This document shows positions 20,549 to 29,836 of a stretch of 64,000 nucleotides of DNA, in pieces. The stretch comes from Lutibaculum baratangense AMV1 (GTDB lineage Bacteria > Pseudomonadota > Alphaproteobacteria > Rhizobiales > Tepidamorphaceae), in assembly GCF_000496075.1 (NCBI RefSeq), contig NZ_AWXZ01000035.1:62001-126000 (forward strand), read 5' to 3'. Numbering within the stretch: position 1 is the first letter of the stretch; each line of letters opens with the position of its first letter. The translations under genes were made by a program, and so were the position numbers. Under the pieces are notes generated by a model that had not been told where the DNA came from, searched no databases, and saw only the letters and a list, made by a program, of their open reading frames with translations.

Positions 20549-21925
20549 CTAGCGCCGTGAAACCGTGTCGGCGGGAACCGAGACGCCGTCGACGCTCTCG
20601 AACATCTTGAACACGGCGAACGGATCTTCCGGGAAGAGGCGTGGCGAGGCGAAGGCGCTCGCGAGCGAGGCGGGCGAGCCGGCCTGCTCGGCCGCGCCGG
20701 GCACGGTGCCGGTCTCGATGGGATCGATCGTGCCGGCCGCTTCCGGCGTCGGCTGCCGCAGGCCGCCGCGGGTCATCTCGACGATGCGGCCCCAGACGCC
20801 CGTGACGGCGCTGGCGAAGGGCTCGGTCGGGGCATAGGCCGTGGCGGACGCGGCCGGCTCCGCGGTGACGCCGGGCACCACCTCGGGCGTCGCGGCGCGT
20901 GCGGGATCCTGCGCGGTCTCCACGGTCATCGCCACCTGCTGAGGCGCTTCGGACGGCGTATCGGTCGAGCCCTGCTCCTCGGCGGGCATCATGCGGCCGG
21001 CGACCATGATCGGCGAGTAGTTGCCACCCTCGGACGGCGGCGTCTCGCCGATCGAGCGGGCGCGGATGTCGGCGAGCGCGACCTGGAAGGCCATCTCGTC
21101 CTTCATCTGCTTCTGGGCGACCGCGACACGCACCTCCTCCGGCGTCTCGATCTTCGGGCAGATGGAGAGCGATCCGCCGTCGCGGCCCGAGCCGGCGCCG
21201 AAGACGTACCTCCGGTCGCACACGCCCACCTCGGGCGGCACGCCGGTGACCTCGAAGTGGTCGACGCCCTCCTTCAGGTTGCGCCAGAACGGCATGTTCG
21301 GGTTGTCGGCATGCTTGGCCATGTTCGCGGGCGTCATCCGGAAGGGAAGAGCCTGCACCTGGAAGGAGCGCTGGCCGCCGCGGAACGACTCGCGGGCCAT
21401 GCCGTAGATTTCCTGGACGACCTCGTCGGTCATGGCGTAGCAGCCGGCCGACGAGCAGGCGCCGTGCACCATCAGGTGCTTGCCGGTGCGCCCGAGCTGC
21501 CGGTCGAACGTGTTCGGGAATCCGATGTTGAAGGAGAGATGGTAGCTCGAATTCGGGTTCATCTGCGCGGGCGTGACGGTGTAGAAGCCCTCCGGCGCCT
21601 GGCGGTCGCCCTCCTTCTTCTTCGGCCCGAGCTCGCCCGACCAGGCGCAGATCTCGTAGGTCTTGAAGTGCTTGAAGCGGCCGGCGCTCGTCTGCTTCCA
21701 GACCTCGAGCTCCGACTCCTCCTTGAAGATGCGTATGAGGAGCGGCGACTCCACCGCCATGTCGTTCGCTTTCAGCTCGGCCACCGTCTGGTAGGAGAGC
21801 GGGCGCAGGTGCTTGGCGACGTCATTGCCGTCCTCACCGATGCAGCCCGCGAGGGCGAGGACGGAAAGTGCGGCCGCTGCCATGCGCAGCCGAGGGAGCA
21901 GGCGAGAATTGGTTTGGCGACTCAT
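20549..21925 (-). CDS. YafK-type L,D-transpeptidase-family lipoprotein
   Basis: A 458-residue predicted lipoprotein: signal with lipobox LALAGC (Cys28), then an L,D-transpeptidase catalytic domain (about 60-200). The nucleophile motif HGACSSAGCYAM holds the conserved His, Gly and Cys of HGx...GC, and PNTFDRQLGRTGKHLMVHG precedes it. The YafK/DpaA group trims or cross-links peptidoglycan; E. coli DpaA cuts the Braun-lipoprotein link. The C-terminal 200 residues are Ala/Thr/Pro-rich and low complexity, with no domain seen. It stands alone with its own terminator. Confidence 0.87.
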   Translation of the reverse strand: MSRQTNSRLLPRLRMAAAALSVLALAGCIGEDGNDVAKHLRPLSYQTVAELKANDMAVESPLLIRIFKEESELEVWKQTSAGRFKHFKTYEICAWSGELGPKKKEGDRQAPEGFYTVTPAQMNPNSSYHLSFNIGFPNTFDRQLGRTGKHLMVHGACSSAGCYAMTDEVVQEIYGMARESFRGGQRSFQVQALPFRMTPANMAKHADNPNMPFWRNLKEGVDHFEVTGVPPEVGVCDRRYVFGAGSGRDGGSLSICPKIETPEEVRVAVAQKQMKDEMAFQVALADIRARSIGETPPSEGGNYSPIMVAGRMMPAEEQGSTDTPSEAPQQVAMTVETAQDPARAATPEVVPGVTAEPAASATAYAPTEPFASAVTGVWGRIVEMTRGGLRQPTPEAAGTIDPIETGTVPGAAEQAGSPASLASAFASPRLFPEDPFAVFKMFESVDGVSVPADTVSRR

Positions 21926-22100
21926 CGGGATATGTGTCCCTCACACGCAGGTACGATCTCTGCCCGTCAAGGTAGAGCGGTTCCGTTAAGCGTCGGTTTA
22001 CCGGCGACCCCCGTCGCGTCGAAGTTTTGCAGGCGAAGTTTCGACACTGCAAGGCGAATCCTGACCCTGCGTCAATACTGTCGCGGCCGTTGCGCAGATG

Positions 22101-23054
22101 TCACAAGCCACGACCGATCGCGAGGAACTTCTCGCGTCGCATGCGGCGGACTTCCTCCGGAGCCCGGCCGTCGAACTCGGCCAGCGCCTCCGCGATGGCG
22201 TCGCCGACCGCGTCGATCGCGGTCTCGGTGTCGCGGTGGGCGCCGCCGACCGGCTCCTTCACGATCCGGTCGATGACGCCGAAGCCCTGGAGGTCCTGCG
22301 CCGTGATCTTCATCGCCGTGGCGGCGTCGGCGGCGCGCGCGGAATCGCGCCACAGGATCGACGCCGAGGCTTCGGGCGAGGCGACGGTGTAGATCGAATG
22401 CTCGAGCATCAGGACGCGGCTCGCCGTGGCGATCGCGACCGCGCCGCCCGACCCGCCCTCGCCGACGACGGTGGCGACATTCGGCACGCCGAGCTTCAGG
22501 CAGGCGTCCGTGCCGCGGGCGATCGCCTCGGCCTGGCCGCGCTCCTCCGCGCCGATGCCGGGATAGGCGCCGGCCGTGTCGATGAAGGTGACGACCGGCA
22601 TGGCGAAGTTGTCGGCCATCTCCATCAGGCGCACCGCCTTGCGGTAACCCTCGGGCCGCGCCATGCCGAAATTGTGCTCGAGGCGCGTCTGGGTGTCGTG
22701 GCCCTTCTCGTGGCCCATCACGACGACGGGGCGGCCGCGGAAGCGCCCGAGCCCGCCCATGATCGCCGCATCCTCGCCGAAGGAGCGGTCGCCGGCCAGC
22801 GGCGTGAACTCCTCGATCAGACGCTGGATGTAGTCGCGCGTGTGCGGGCGGCGCGGGTGGCGGGCCACCTGCGTCTTCTGCCACGGGTTCAGTTTGGCGT
22901 AGATGTCGCGGAGCGCCTGGTCGGCCTTCTCACGAAGGCGGCTGATCTCGTCGTCGATCCCGACGGATCCCTGCTCGTCGCCGAGCGCCTGCAGCTCGGC
23001 GATCTTGCCTTCGAGGTCGGCGACCGGCTTTTCGAAGTCCAGATAGGCTTTCAT
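22101..23054 (-). CDS. accA: acetyl-CoA carboxylase carboxyltransferase subunit alpha
   Basis: With AccD it transfers the carboxyl from biotin to acetyl-CoA, making malonyl-CoA for fatty-acid synthesis. The 317-residue protein starts MKAYLDFEKPVADLEGKIAEL (coiled helical region). It carries the crotonase-fold signatures DRSFGEDAAIMGGLGRF, VVVMGHEKGHDT, FIDTAGAYPGIGAEERGQ and GEGGSGGA. Standard length. It lies 53 nt downstream of xerD on the same strand. Confidence 0.97.
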   Translation of the reverse strand: MKAYLDFEKPVADLEGKIAELQALGDEQGSVGIDDEISRLREKADQALRDIYAKLNPWQKTQVARHPRRPHTRDYIQRLIEEFTPLAGDRSFGEDAAIMGGLGRFRGRPVVVMGHEKGHDTQTRLEHNFGMARPEGYRKAVRLMEMADNFAMPVVTFIDTAGAYPGIGAEERGQAEAIARGTDACLKLGVPNVATVVGEGGSGGAVAIATASRVLMLEHSIYTVASPEASASILWRDSARAADAATAMKITAQDLQGFGVIDRIVKEPVGGAHRDTETAIDAVGDAIAEALAEFDGRAPEEVRRMRREKFLAIGRGL

Positions 23055-23107
23055 TCCGGTCCGGTTCTCGAGTGAGTGGGCTAAGTGGCGCGGAGGGCGC
23101 CGGTGTG

Positions 23108-24067
23108 TCAAGTCCGCGCCGGGGCGGGACGGCGGGCGAGGGGGTGATGATCCGTCACCGTCCGCCGCAGCCGCTCCTCGAGGACATGGGTGTAGATTTG
23201 CGTCGTCGATATGTCGGCGTGGCCGAGCAGGCGCTGCACGACCCGCAGGTCGGCGCCGTGCGACAGGAGGTGGCTCGCGAAGGCGTGCCGCAGGACGTGG
23301 GGCGAGATCTTGTCGGCCGGGAGACCGGCACGGGCGGCGAGATCCTTCAGGTCGCGCGCGAAGGCCTGCCGCGTGAGATGCCCCGCCTCGCCGTCGGCGG
23401 GGAAGAGCCACGGCCCGGCGGCGCCGGCGGCCCTTCGCGCCTCGTCCCACCGCGCGACGGCCTCGCGCGCCTTGTCGGTCAGCGGCACGAGGCGCTCGCG
23501 GCCGCCCTTGCCCTTCACCATCAGGAGGGGACGCTCGCTCCGCGCGGCGCTCGCCGGCAGGGAGACGAGCTCGGAGACCCGCAGGCCCGTGGCGTAGAGC
23601 AGCTCCACCAGGCAGCGCGTGCGCAGCGCCCGGCGTCGGCCGAACTCGCTCCCCGCCTCGCCGATCTCGGCCTCCGCGCGGTCGAGCAGGGCCGTCACGT
23701 CCTTCTCCTGAAGCGTCTTCGGCAGCGGGCGACCCTTCTGCGGACCCTCGATCCCGTGGGTGGGGTCGTCCGCCCGCACCCCGTTCTCGATGAGGAAGCG
23801 GTGGAACTGCTTCAGCGCCGACAGGCGCCGGCGGTGCGTGGTGGGCGCGAAGCCGCGGGCGGCGAGGTCGCGCATATAGGCTGCCACCGCCTCACGATCC
23901 GTCTCGTGGAGCCGCACCTGCCGGCCGGCGCAGAAGCCGGCGAAGTCGAGGAGGTCGCGGCGATAGGCGTCGAGCGTGTTCGCGGCCGCGTCGCGCTCGG
24001 CCGCGATCATCTCCAGGAAGGCCTCGATATGCGCGAGGCTGCGGGCGGGGGCGTGCGTGCCGGTCAC
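23108..24067 (-). CDS. xerD: site-specific tyrosine recombinase XerD
   Basis: Resolves chromosome dimers at dif with XerC and FtsK. The 319-residue protein has an N-terminal SAM-like core-binding domain (about 10-95). The catalytic domain shows all active residues: Arg in TGLRVSEL, Lys in [13 protein letters not shown]-x-x-R in [14 protein letters not shown], His in [11 protein letters not shown] and the nucleophile Tyr in IYTHV. The start is GTG 24067, whose GTGA overlaps the stop of the small upstream gene. No attachment site or mobile element is next to it, so it is a housekeeping recombinase, not an integrase. Confidence 0.94.
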   Translation of the reverse strand: MTGTHAPARSLAHIEAFLEMIAAERDAAANTLDAYRRDLLDFAGFCAGRQVRLHETDREAVAAYMRDLAARGFAPTTHRRRLSALKQFHRFLIENGVRADDPTHGIEGPQKGRPLPKTLQEKDVTALLDRAEAEIGEAGSEFGRRRALRTRCLVELLYATGLRVSELVSLPASAARSERPLLMVKGKGGRERLVPLTDKAREAVARWDEARRAAGAAGPWLFPADGEAGHLTRQAFARDLKDLAARAGLPADKISPHVLRHAFASHLLSHGADLRVVQRLLGHADISTTQIYTHVLEERLRRTVTDHHPLARRPAPART

Positions 24068-24210
24068 GGCCGCTGCAGCCGCTCGACCGGGATGCGGACG
24101 GTGATCTCGCGCGGCTCCGGCTTCACGAAGATCACGAGGGCATACATGCCGCCATAGACGATTCCGGCCATGATGCCGACGATCATCAGGAAGCGAAAGA
24201 GGCTTGGCAC
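24064..24210 (-). CDS. small single-pass membrane protein upstream of xerD
   Basis: A 48-residue protein (GTG start 24210, GGGAGA upstream). It is one transmembrane helix, [23 protein letters not shown], followed by a short charged tail [19 protein letters not shown]. Similar small proteins sit before xerD in other Hyphomicrobiales and are sometimes mislabelled as histidine kinases. The 4-nt overlap with xerD (GTGA) implies coupled translation. Function unknown. Confidence 0.75.
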   Translation of the reverse strand: MPSLFRFLMIVGIMAGIVYGGMYALVIFVKPEPREITVRIPVERLQRP

Positions 24211-24353
24211 GACGTCTCCCGCGCAGTTCTTGGCTCCGCCCCCGGAGGCGGCGCTTGTTTCGCCGCGCACACGTCGATAGTGAGAAAGGCCGCGGGCGGC
24301 AAGACCGCCCGACCGGACCCGAAGAGTGCAACCCGAACGGTTAGTGGAAGATT

Positions 24354-24971
24354 ATGGACGTTCCCCGGCCGAAGGAGGACGGCCCGTCGCGCCCCGAGAC
24401 TGAGCCCGCGCGGATCAGGGAGCGGCTCGGAGCCCGCTCCATCGTGCTGATCGGCATGATGGGGGCCGGGAAGTCCTCCGTGGGGCGCCGCCTCGCGGCC
24501 CAGCTCGATCTGCCCTTCGTCGACGCCGACACGGAGATCGAGACGGCGGCGGGGATGACGATCCCCGAGATCTTCGATCGGCACGGCGAGGCCGAGTTCA
24601 GGGACGGGGAGCGGAAGGTCATCAGGCGGCTTCTCGAGAGCGGGCCGCAGGTCCTCGCGACCGGGGGCGGGGCCTGGATGGCGCCGGAGACGCGGGAGGC
24701 CGTGGCCGAGAACGGCATCTCGGTCTGGCTGCGCGCCGAGGTGGAGGTGCTGCTGAAACGGGTCCGGCGGCGCCAGGACCGGCCGCTTCTCCAGGGACCC
24801 GATCCCGAAGGCACGCTGCGGCGCCTCGCGGACATCCGCGGGCCGGTCTACGCCATGGCCGACCGGATCGTGGAGTCACGCGACGCCTCGCACGAGGTCG
24901 TGGTCCGGGACGTTCTCGCGCAGGTGGCGGACGTTCTGGACGAGGAAGACAGGCGGAAGACGGAAGGATGA
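24354..24971 (+). CDS. aroK: shikimate kinase
   Basis: Phosphorylates shikimate in the aromatic amino-acid pathway. 205 residues; the first 30 are a family-variable extension. The P-loop is in IGMMGAGKSSVGRRLA. FVDADTEIE binds Mg and shikimate, FRDGERKVIRRLL contains the shikimate-contacting Arg, and VLATGGGAWM is the GGG motif. The lid arginine is near RQDRPLLQG. It is followed by aroB after 7 nt, the classical aroKB pair. A 7-bp inverted repeat (24293-24311) lies 42 nt before the start. Confidence 0.95.
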   Translation: MDVPRPKEDGPSRPETEPARIRERLGARSIVLIGMMGAGKSSVGRRLAAQLDLPFVDADTEIETAAGMTIPEIFDRHGEAEFRDGERKVIRRLLESGPQVLATGGGAWMAPETREAVAENGISVWLRAEVEVLLKRVRRRQDRPLLQGPDPEGTLRRLADIRGPVYAMADRIVESRDASHEVVVRDVLAQVADVLDEEDRRKTEG

Positions 24972-24978
24972 ACGAGGC

Positions 24979-26118
24979 ATGAGCGACGGGGGCGTGGCCA
25001 CGCGGCCCGCGACGGAAGTGGTTGGTGTGGAGCTCGGCACCCGGCGCTACGACATCGTGATCGGTTCGGGTGCCCTCGAAGAGCTCGGGCCCCGTCTCGG
25101 CGAGCTCGCGCCCGGTGGCCGGGTGATGATCGTGACGGACGAGAATGTCGCGCGCTGCCATCTCGAGCGGCTGGAGCGCGCGCTCGCGGGGCACGTCGCG
25201 CTCGCGCCGTCGGTCATCGTGCCGCCGGGCGAGAGCTCGAAGTGCTTCGGCGAGCTCCAGCGGGTGGTCGAGGAGATGCTCGACGCGATGCTCGAGCGGG
25301 GCGATCTCGTGGTGGCGCTCGGCGGCGGCGTGGTCGGCGACCTCGCGGGCTTCGCGGCCGCGATCCTCAGGCGCGGCGTGCGCTACGTGCAGGTGCCGAC
25401 GAGCCTGCTCGCCCAGGTCGATTCGAGCGTCGGCGGCAAGACCGGCATCGACACCCGCCACGGCAAGAACCTCGTGGGCGCGTTTCATCAGCCAGCGCTG
25501 GTGGTCGCCGACACGAGTCTGCTCGACACGCTGTCGCCGCGGGAGTTCCGCGCCGGCTACGCCGAGGTCGTGAAATACGGGCTCATCGACGCCGCCTCGT
25601 TCTTCGAATGGCTCGAGGGCTCGTGGCGGGAGATCTTCGCCGGCGGCCCCGCGCGCGAGCAGGCGATCGCGGCGAGCTGCCGGGCGAAGTCGCGTATCGT
25701 CGCCTCCGACGAGCGCGAGTCCGGCCAGCGGGCGCTCCTCAATCTCGGTCACACCTTCGGCCACGCGCTCGAGGCCGCCACGGGCTTCTCGCAGCGCCTG
25801 GTGCACGGCGAGGGCGTGGCGATCGGCATGGTTCTGGCCTTCGGCTACTCCGTGCGGCTCGGCCTGTGCAAGCCGGCGGACGAGAGCCGGGTGCGGGCGC
25901 ATCTCGAGGCGGTTGGCCTGCCCACCGACCTCGCCCATATCGAGGGGGATATCGGCGACGCCGAGAGCCTCATCGACCACATCATGCAGGACAAGAAGGT
26001 GGAACGCGGCTCGCTCACCTTCATCCTGGCGCGCGGGATCGGCCACGCCTTCATCGCCCGCAATGTCGACGCGGGCGACGTGCGGGAATATCTCGCAGAG
26101 CGGCTGTCTGCCCGATGA
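24979..26118 (+). CDS. aroB: 3-dehydroquinate synthase
   Basis: Converts DAHP to 3-dehydroquinate using NAD and a divalent metal. The 379-residue protein has the NAD-binding GGGVVGDLAGFAAAI and VPTSLLAQVDSSVGGKTGID, a metal Glu within FRAGYAEVVKYGLI, and the metal histidines in LNLGHTFGHALE and LVHGEGVAIGM. Full length. It forms an operon with aroK (7-nt gap) and probably the CorC-like gene 27 nt downstream. Confidence 0.97.
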   Translation: MSDGGVATRPATEVVGVELGTRRYDIVIGSGALEELGPRLGELAPGGRVMIVTDENVARCHLERLERALAGHVALAPSVIVPPGESSKCFGELQRVVEEMLDAMLERGDLVVALGGGVVGDLAGFAAAILRRGVRYVQVPTSLLAQVDSSVGGKTGIDTRHGKNLVGAFHQPALVVADTSLLDTLSPREFRAGYAEVVKYGLIDAASFFEWLEGSWREIFAGGPAREQAIAASCRAKSRIVASDERESGQRALLNLGHTFGHALEAATGFSQRLVHGEGVAIGMVLAFGYSVRLGLCKPADESRVRAHLEAVGLPTDLAHIEGDIGDAESLIDHIMQDKKVERGSLTFILARGIGHAFIARNVDAGDVREYLAERLSAR

Positions 26119-26145
26119 TCCTCCTGGCTGGGACCTGAAGACGAC

Positions 26146-27456
26146 ATGGACATCTCGCTGACGACGTGGGCCATCGCCTTCGGGGTGCTCGTGCTGCTCG
26201 TCTGCTCGGCGTTCTTCTCGGGCTCCGAGACGGCGCTCACGGCGGTCTCGAAGGCCCGCATGTTCCAGATCGCCAGGAACGGCGACCGGCGCGCCACCAT
26301 CGTGAACGCGCTCCTCGACAGGCGCGAGCGGCTGATCGGCGGCCTGCTGCTCGGCAACAACCTCGTCAACATCCTCGCCTCCGCGATGGCGACGACGCTG
26401 TTCCTCGACCTGTTCGGCGAGGCCGGCGTCGTCTACGCGACGCTCGTGATGACGGCGCTCGTCGTGATCTTCTCGGAGGTGCTGCCGAAGACCTACGCGC
26501 TCGGCCATTCCGACCGGATGTCGCTGTTCGTCGCGCCCGCGGTGCGGGTGATCGTCGCCCTGTTCGGGCCTGTCACGCTCGCGATCAACGCGGTGGTGCG
26601 GCGCGTGCTCATCCTCTTCGGCTCCGACCTCGGCAAGGGCGACCTCCTCTCCGCGCACGAGGAGCTGCGCGGCGCGATCGACCTGCACCACCGCGAGGGC
26701 GGCGTGGTGAAAGGAGACCGCGACATGCTGGGCGGCATCCTCGACCTGCGCGACCTCGAGGTCTCCGACGTGATGATCCACCGCACGAAGATCCAGGCGC
26801 TGTCGATCGACGATGCGCCCGAGAAGATCGTGCGCGACGTTCTGTCGAGCCCCTACACCCGCCTGCCCCTGTGGCAGGGGGAGACGGAGAACATCGTCGG
26901 CGTGCTGCACGCCAAGGACCTGCTGCGCGCGCTCGCGGCGGCGAGCGGGGACGCGACGAAGCTCGACATCATCTCGATCGCGCGGCCGGCCTGGTTCGTG
27001 CCCGACACGACGACCCTGCAGGACCAGCTGAACGCGTTCCTGAAGCGCAAGTCGCACTTCGCGATGGTGGTGGACGAGTACGGCGAGGTGATGGGCCTCG
27101 TCACCCTCGAGGACATCATCGAGGAGATCGTCGGCGACATCGCCGACGAGCACGATATCGTCGTGCAGGGCGTGCGGCCGCAGGCCGACGGCTCGATCAA
27201 TGTCGACGGCTCGGTGCCGATCCGCGACCTGAACCGGGCGATGGACTGGCAGCTGCCCGACGACGAGGCGACGACGATCGCCGGCCTCGTCATCCACGAG
27301 GCGCGGATGATCCCCGAGCCCGGCCAGGCCTTCACCTTCCACGGCTTCCGCTTCGAGGTTCTGCGCAAGAGCCGCAACCGCATCACCGCGCTGAAGGTGA
27401 CGCCCCTGAAGAAGGGGCTCAGGAACAAGCCGCGGACGTCGGCGGAGCCGGCCTGA
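26146..27456 (+). CDS. CNNM/HlyC-CorC family membrane protein (DUF21, CBS pair, CorC_HlyC)
   Basis: A 436-residue protein: DUF21/CNNM transmembrane domain (about 1-180, with SGSETALTAVSKARM and FSEVLPKTYAL), two CBS motifs (about 200-325, SDVMIHRTKIQALSID and HFAMVVDEYGEVMGLVTLEDI) and a C-terminal CorC_HlyC transporter-associated domain (IRDLNRAMDWQLPDDEATTIAGL). Members export or regulate Mg or Co; older haemolysin labels are misleading. It lies in the aroKB unit and ends 16 nt from the convergent chrA. Confidence 0.9.
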   Translation: MDISLTTWAIAFGVLVLLVCSAFFSGSETALTAVSKARMFQIARNGDRRATIVNALLDRRERLIGGLLLGNNLVNILASAMATTLFLDLFGEAGVVYATLVMTALVVIFSEVLPKTYALGHSDRMSLFVAPAVRVIVALFGPVTLAINAVVRRVLILFGSDLGKGDLLSAHEELRGAIDLHHREGGVVKGDRDMLGGILDLRDLEVSDVMIHRTKIQALSIDDAPEKIVRDVLSSPYTRLPLWQGETENIVGVLHAKDLLRALAAASGDATKLDIISIARPAWFVPDTTTLQDQLNAFLKRKSHFAMVVDEYGEVMGLVTLEDIIEEIVGDIADEHDIVVQGVRPQADGSINVDGSVPIRDLNRAMDWQLPDDEATTIAGLVIHEARMIPEPGQAFTFHGFRFEVLRKSRNRITALKVTPLKKGLRNKPRTSAEPA

Positions 27457-27472
27457 GCGGCCAGCCGCCGGG

Positions 27473-28879
27473 TCAGGTGAGGACGGCCAGGCCGATGCCG
27501 ACCAGCGCACAGCCCGCGAGCACCGGTGCGGCACCGAGGCGCAGCCGGGTGAGCGCCACGACCGCCGCCGCGGCGATCAGCGCCGACACGGGGTCGAGCG
27601 AGGTGAGGACCGGCACGTCGACGTCGAGGCCGAACCGGCGGTAGGAGGTCGTCTCCTCGAACAGGACGTGCAGCCCGAACCAGATCGCGAGGTTGAGGAT
27701 CACGCCGACGACGGCGGCCGTCACCGCCGCGAGGGCGGCCGAGAGCGCGCGGTTCTCGCGCAGCCGTTCGATGTAGGGAGCGCCGAGGAAGATCCAGAGG
27801 AAGCACGGCGCGAACGTCACCCAGGTCGTCAGCAGGCCGCCGAGGACGCCGGCGGTGAGCGGCGAGAACCCTCCTGCCTCCCGGTAGGCGGCGAGGAAGC
27901 CGACGAACTGCGTGACCATGATCAGCGGCCCCGGCGTCGTCTCGGCCATGCCGAGGCCGTCGAGCATCTCCCCCGGCTCGAGCCAGCCATAGGTCCCGAC
28001 GGCGGCCTGCGCGACATAGGCGAGAACGGCATAGGCGCCGCCGAAGGTCACGACGGCCATCTGGCTGAAGAAGACGCCGATCTGCGAGAAGACGTTGTCG
28101 AAGCCGAGCGCCGCGACGAGCAACGCCGTGGGAAGGAGCCAGAGGGCGAGCAGGATCGCCGAAACCTTGAGCGACCACGATCGGTCCGGCCGCGCATGGG
28201 CGGGCACCTCCGTGCCGAGCACCGTCTCGGCATCGGCGACGTGGCTCGCCCCGACGGAGCCATGGCCGCTCCCCGGCCGGAAGGCTGGATGGCCAGCCCG
28301 GCCGCCGAGGAAGCCGACGAGCGCGGCGGCCGCCACGATGATCGGGAACGGCACGTCGAAGCCGTAGATCGCGACGAAGGAGGCCGCCGCGATCCCGACC
28401 ATCACGTTGTTCCGGAGCGCCCGGCGGCCGATGCGGAGGACCGCCTGGAGGACGATGGCCAGGACGGCCGCCTTCAGCCCGAAGAACAGGCCCTCCACCA
28501 CCGGCACGTTGCCGTAGACGACGTAGACGACGCTCAGCGCCATGATGGCGAGGAGGCCCGGCAGGACGAACAGGACGCCGGCGACGATGCCGCCGAGGGT
28601 CCGGTGCATCAGCCAACCCACATAGACGGCCAGTTGCTGCGCCTCCGGGCCGGGCAGGAGCATGCAGAAATTGAGGGCGTGCAGAAACCGCGCCTCCCCG
28701 AGCCACCGCTTCTCCTCGACGAGGATGCGGTGCATGACGGCGATCTGTCCGGCAGGCCCCCCGAAGCTCAGGAGCGCGATGCGCGTCCAGGTGCGGAGGG
28801 CTTCCGCGAAGCCCGGATAGGGCAGCGGCGCGGCGGATCGGGCCGGCGAAGGGCTCGCGGCAACGGTGCTCTCGTTCAT
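27473..28879 (-). CDS. chrA: chromate efflux transporter ChrA
   Basis: Exports chromate across the inner membrane. The 468-residue protein carries two homologous CHR domains, the long-chain form. The N-half has FGGPAGQIAVMHRILVEEKRW and MLLPGPEAQQLAVYVGW. The C-half has VTFGGAYAVLAYVAQ and MAETTPGPLIMVTQFVGFL. About ten hydrophobic segments are visible, with a polar linker around 205-235. The start ATG 28879 has AGGAGC. It lies 1 nt after the chrB stop, so the two are cotranscribed. Confidence 0.94.
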   Translation of the reverse strand: MNESTVAASPSPARSAAPLPYPGFAEALRTWTRIALLSFGGPAGQIAVMHRILVEEKRWLGEARFLHALNFCMLLPGPEAQQLAVYVGWLMHRTLGGIVAGVLFVLPGLLAIMALSVVYVVYGNVPVVEGLFFGLKAAVLAIVLQAVLRIGRRALRNNVMVGIAAASFVAIYGFDVPFPIIVAAAALVGFLGGRAGHPAFRPGSGHGSVGASHVADAETVLGTEVPAHARPDRSWSLKVSAILLALWLLPTALLVAALGFDNVFSQIGVFFSQMAVVTFGGAYAVLAYVAQAAVGTYGWLEPGEMLDGLGMAETTPGPLIMVTQFVGFLAAYREAGGFSPLTAGVLGGLLTTWVTFAPCFLWIFLGAPYIERLRENRALSAALAAVTAAVVGVILNLAIWFGLHVLFEETTSYRRFGLDVDVPVLTSLDPVSALIAAAAVVALTRLRLGAAPVLAGCALVGIGLAVLT

Positions 28880-28880
28880 C

Positions 28881-29705
28881 TCACGCTCCTGGTCGGTTTG
28901 TCGGCCAGTTGTGGGTCTCGTCCGTGGCATCCCGGCACCAGCGGTAGAAGGCGTCGTAGAGAAGCATCCCGGCCTCCAGTTGCTCGAGATCGTCGGAATG
29001 CATCCGAGAGAGGCCGAGCGACGCCGCGAGAAGACCGGCGGCCTCCGGCGCGAGGTCGGGCCGCGCGGTATCGGCGCCCCGGACGATCGTCGCGAGGCGC
29101 AGGAACGGTTCGGTCGCGAGACCGAACTCCTCGACCATCACGTCGAAGGTGCAGAGCTCGCCGCGGTGGCTCCAGAAGACGCCTTCGAGGTCGATGTCGA
29201 ACGGTGCGGCATCGAAGCGCTCCGCCACCGCCGGCACCTCGGAAGGAGCGACGAACAGGAAGACGGCGTGCGGGTCGACGAAGCGGCGGATGAGCCAGGG
29301 GCAGGCGATCCGGTCGACCTTCGGCCGCGACCGGGTGACCCAGACGGTGCGGCCGTCCGCATCCCGCCTCGGCAGCTTCGCCTCCGGCACCACGGGGAGC
29401 CCGGCCTGACGCCAGGCCGCAAAGCCGCCTTCGAGCACCTCCGCGCGGGCCCCCTCGTGGCGCAGCCAGGCGGCGGCGCCGTGGCTGAGCTTCAGGCCGC
29501 GCTGGCAGATCGCAACGATCGAGCCGCCCCGGAAGGATCCCGCCCAGTCAGCGGCCCCGGCCGCCGGCCTGCGGACGGAGCCGGGAACGAGCCGGGGATC
29601 CGCCGCGAAGTCCTCGTCCGTTCGAACATCGACCAGCATCGGGCACTTGGGCGTGCCGATGAGGCGGGCAAGCTTGTCGGTGGAAATCGTGTCGGGTGAC
29701 GGCAT
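28881..29705 (-). CDS. chrB: rhodanese-ChrB fusion, chromate resistance protein
   Basis: A 274-residue two-domain protein. The N-terminal rhodanese domain (about 10-115) has the loop AICQRGLKLSHGAAAWL holding the catalytic Cys. The C-terminal ChrB domain (about 125-270) has VWVTRSRPKVDRIACPWLIRRFVDP and a Cys in RGELCTFDVMVEEF. Canonical ChrB has a different N-terminal domain and acts as a chromate-responsive regulator. Here that part is replaced, so sensing or sulfur transfer is open. The ATG at 29705 follows GGAGGG. It is first in the chrB-chrA unit. Confidence 0.88.
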   Translation of the reverse strand: MPSPDTISTDKLARLIGTPKCPMLVDVRTDEDFAADPRLVPGSVRRPAAGAADWAGSFRGGSIVAICQRGLKLSHGAAAWLRHEGARAEVLEGGFAAWRQAGLPVVPEAKLPRRDADGRTVWVTRSRPKVDRIACPWLIRRFVDPHAVFLFVAPSEVPAVAERFDAAPFDIDLEGVFWSHRGELCTFDVMVEEFGLATEPFLRLATIVRGADTARPDLAPEAAGLLAASLGLSRMHSDDLEQLEAGMLLYDAFYRWCRDATDETHNWPTNRPGA

Positions 29706-29836
29706 GGCGCGTCCCTCCTGCTTGAGGCTTGGAACGCGATGCTTCGGCCGTGGCCTCGTGGGGAGATCGCCGTCCCCATGCCCGACATTCCGCATTCGCT
29801 CTCCGCCGCTGTCAAGCAGTGGCTGTCCGGAGCGGA

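Noticed and set aside
23108-24067. Tyrosine recombinase as a sign of an integrated element
   Set aside because: It is canonical XerD in an accA/aroKB context, with no attachment repeats, excisionase or phage genes.
24622-27534. Long open frame antisense to aroK, aroB and the CorC-like gene
   Set aside because: Shadow frame; low-complexity product and no family resemblance.
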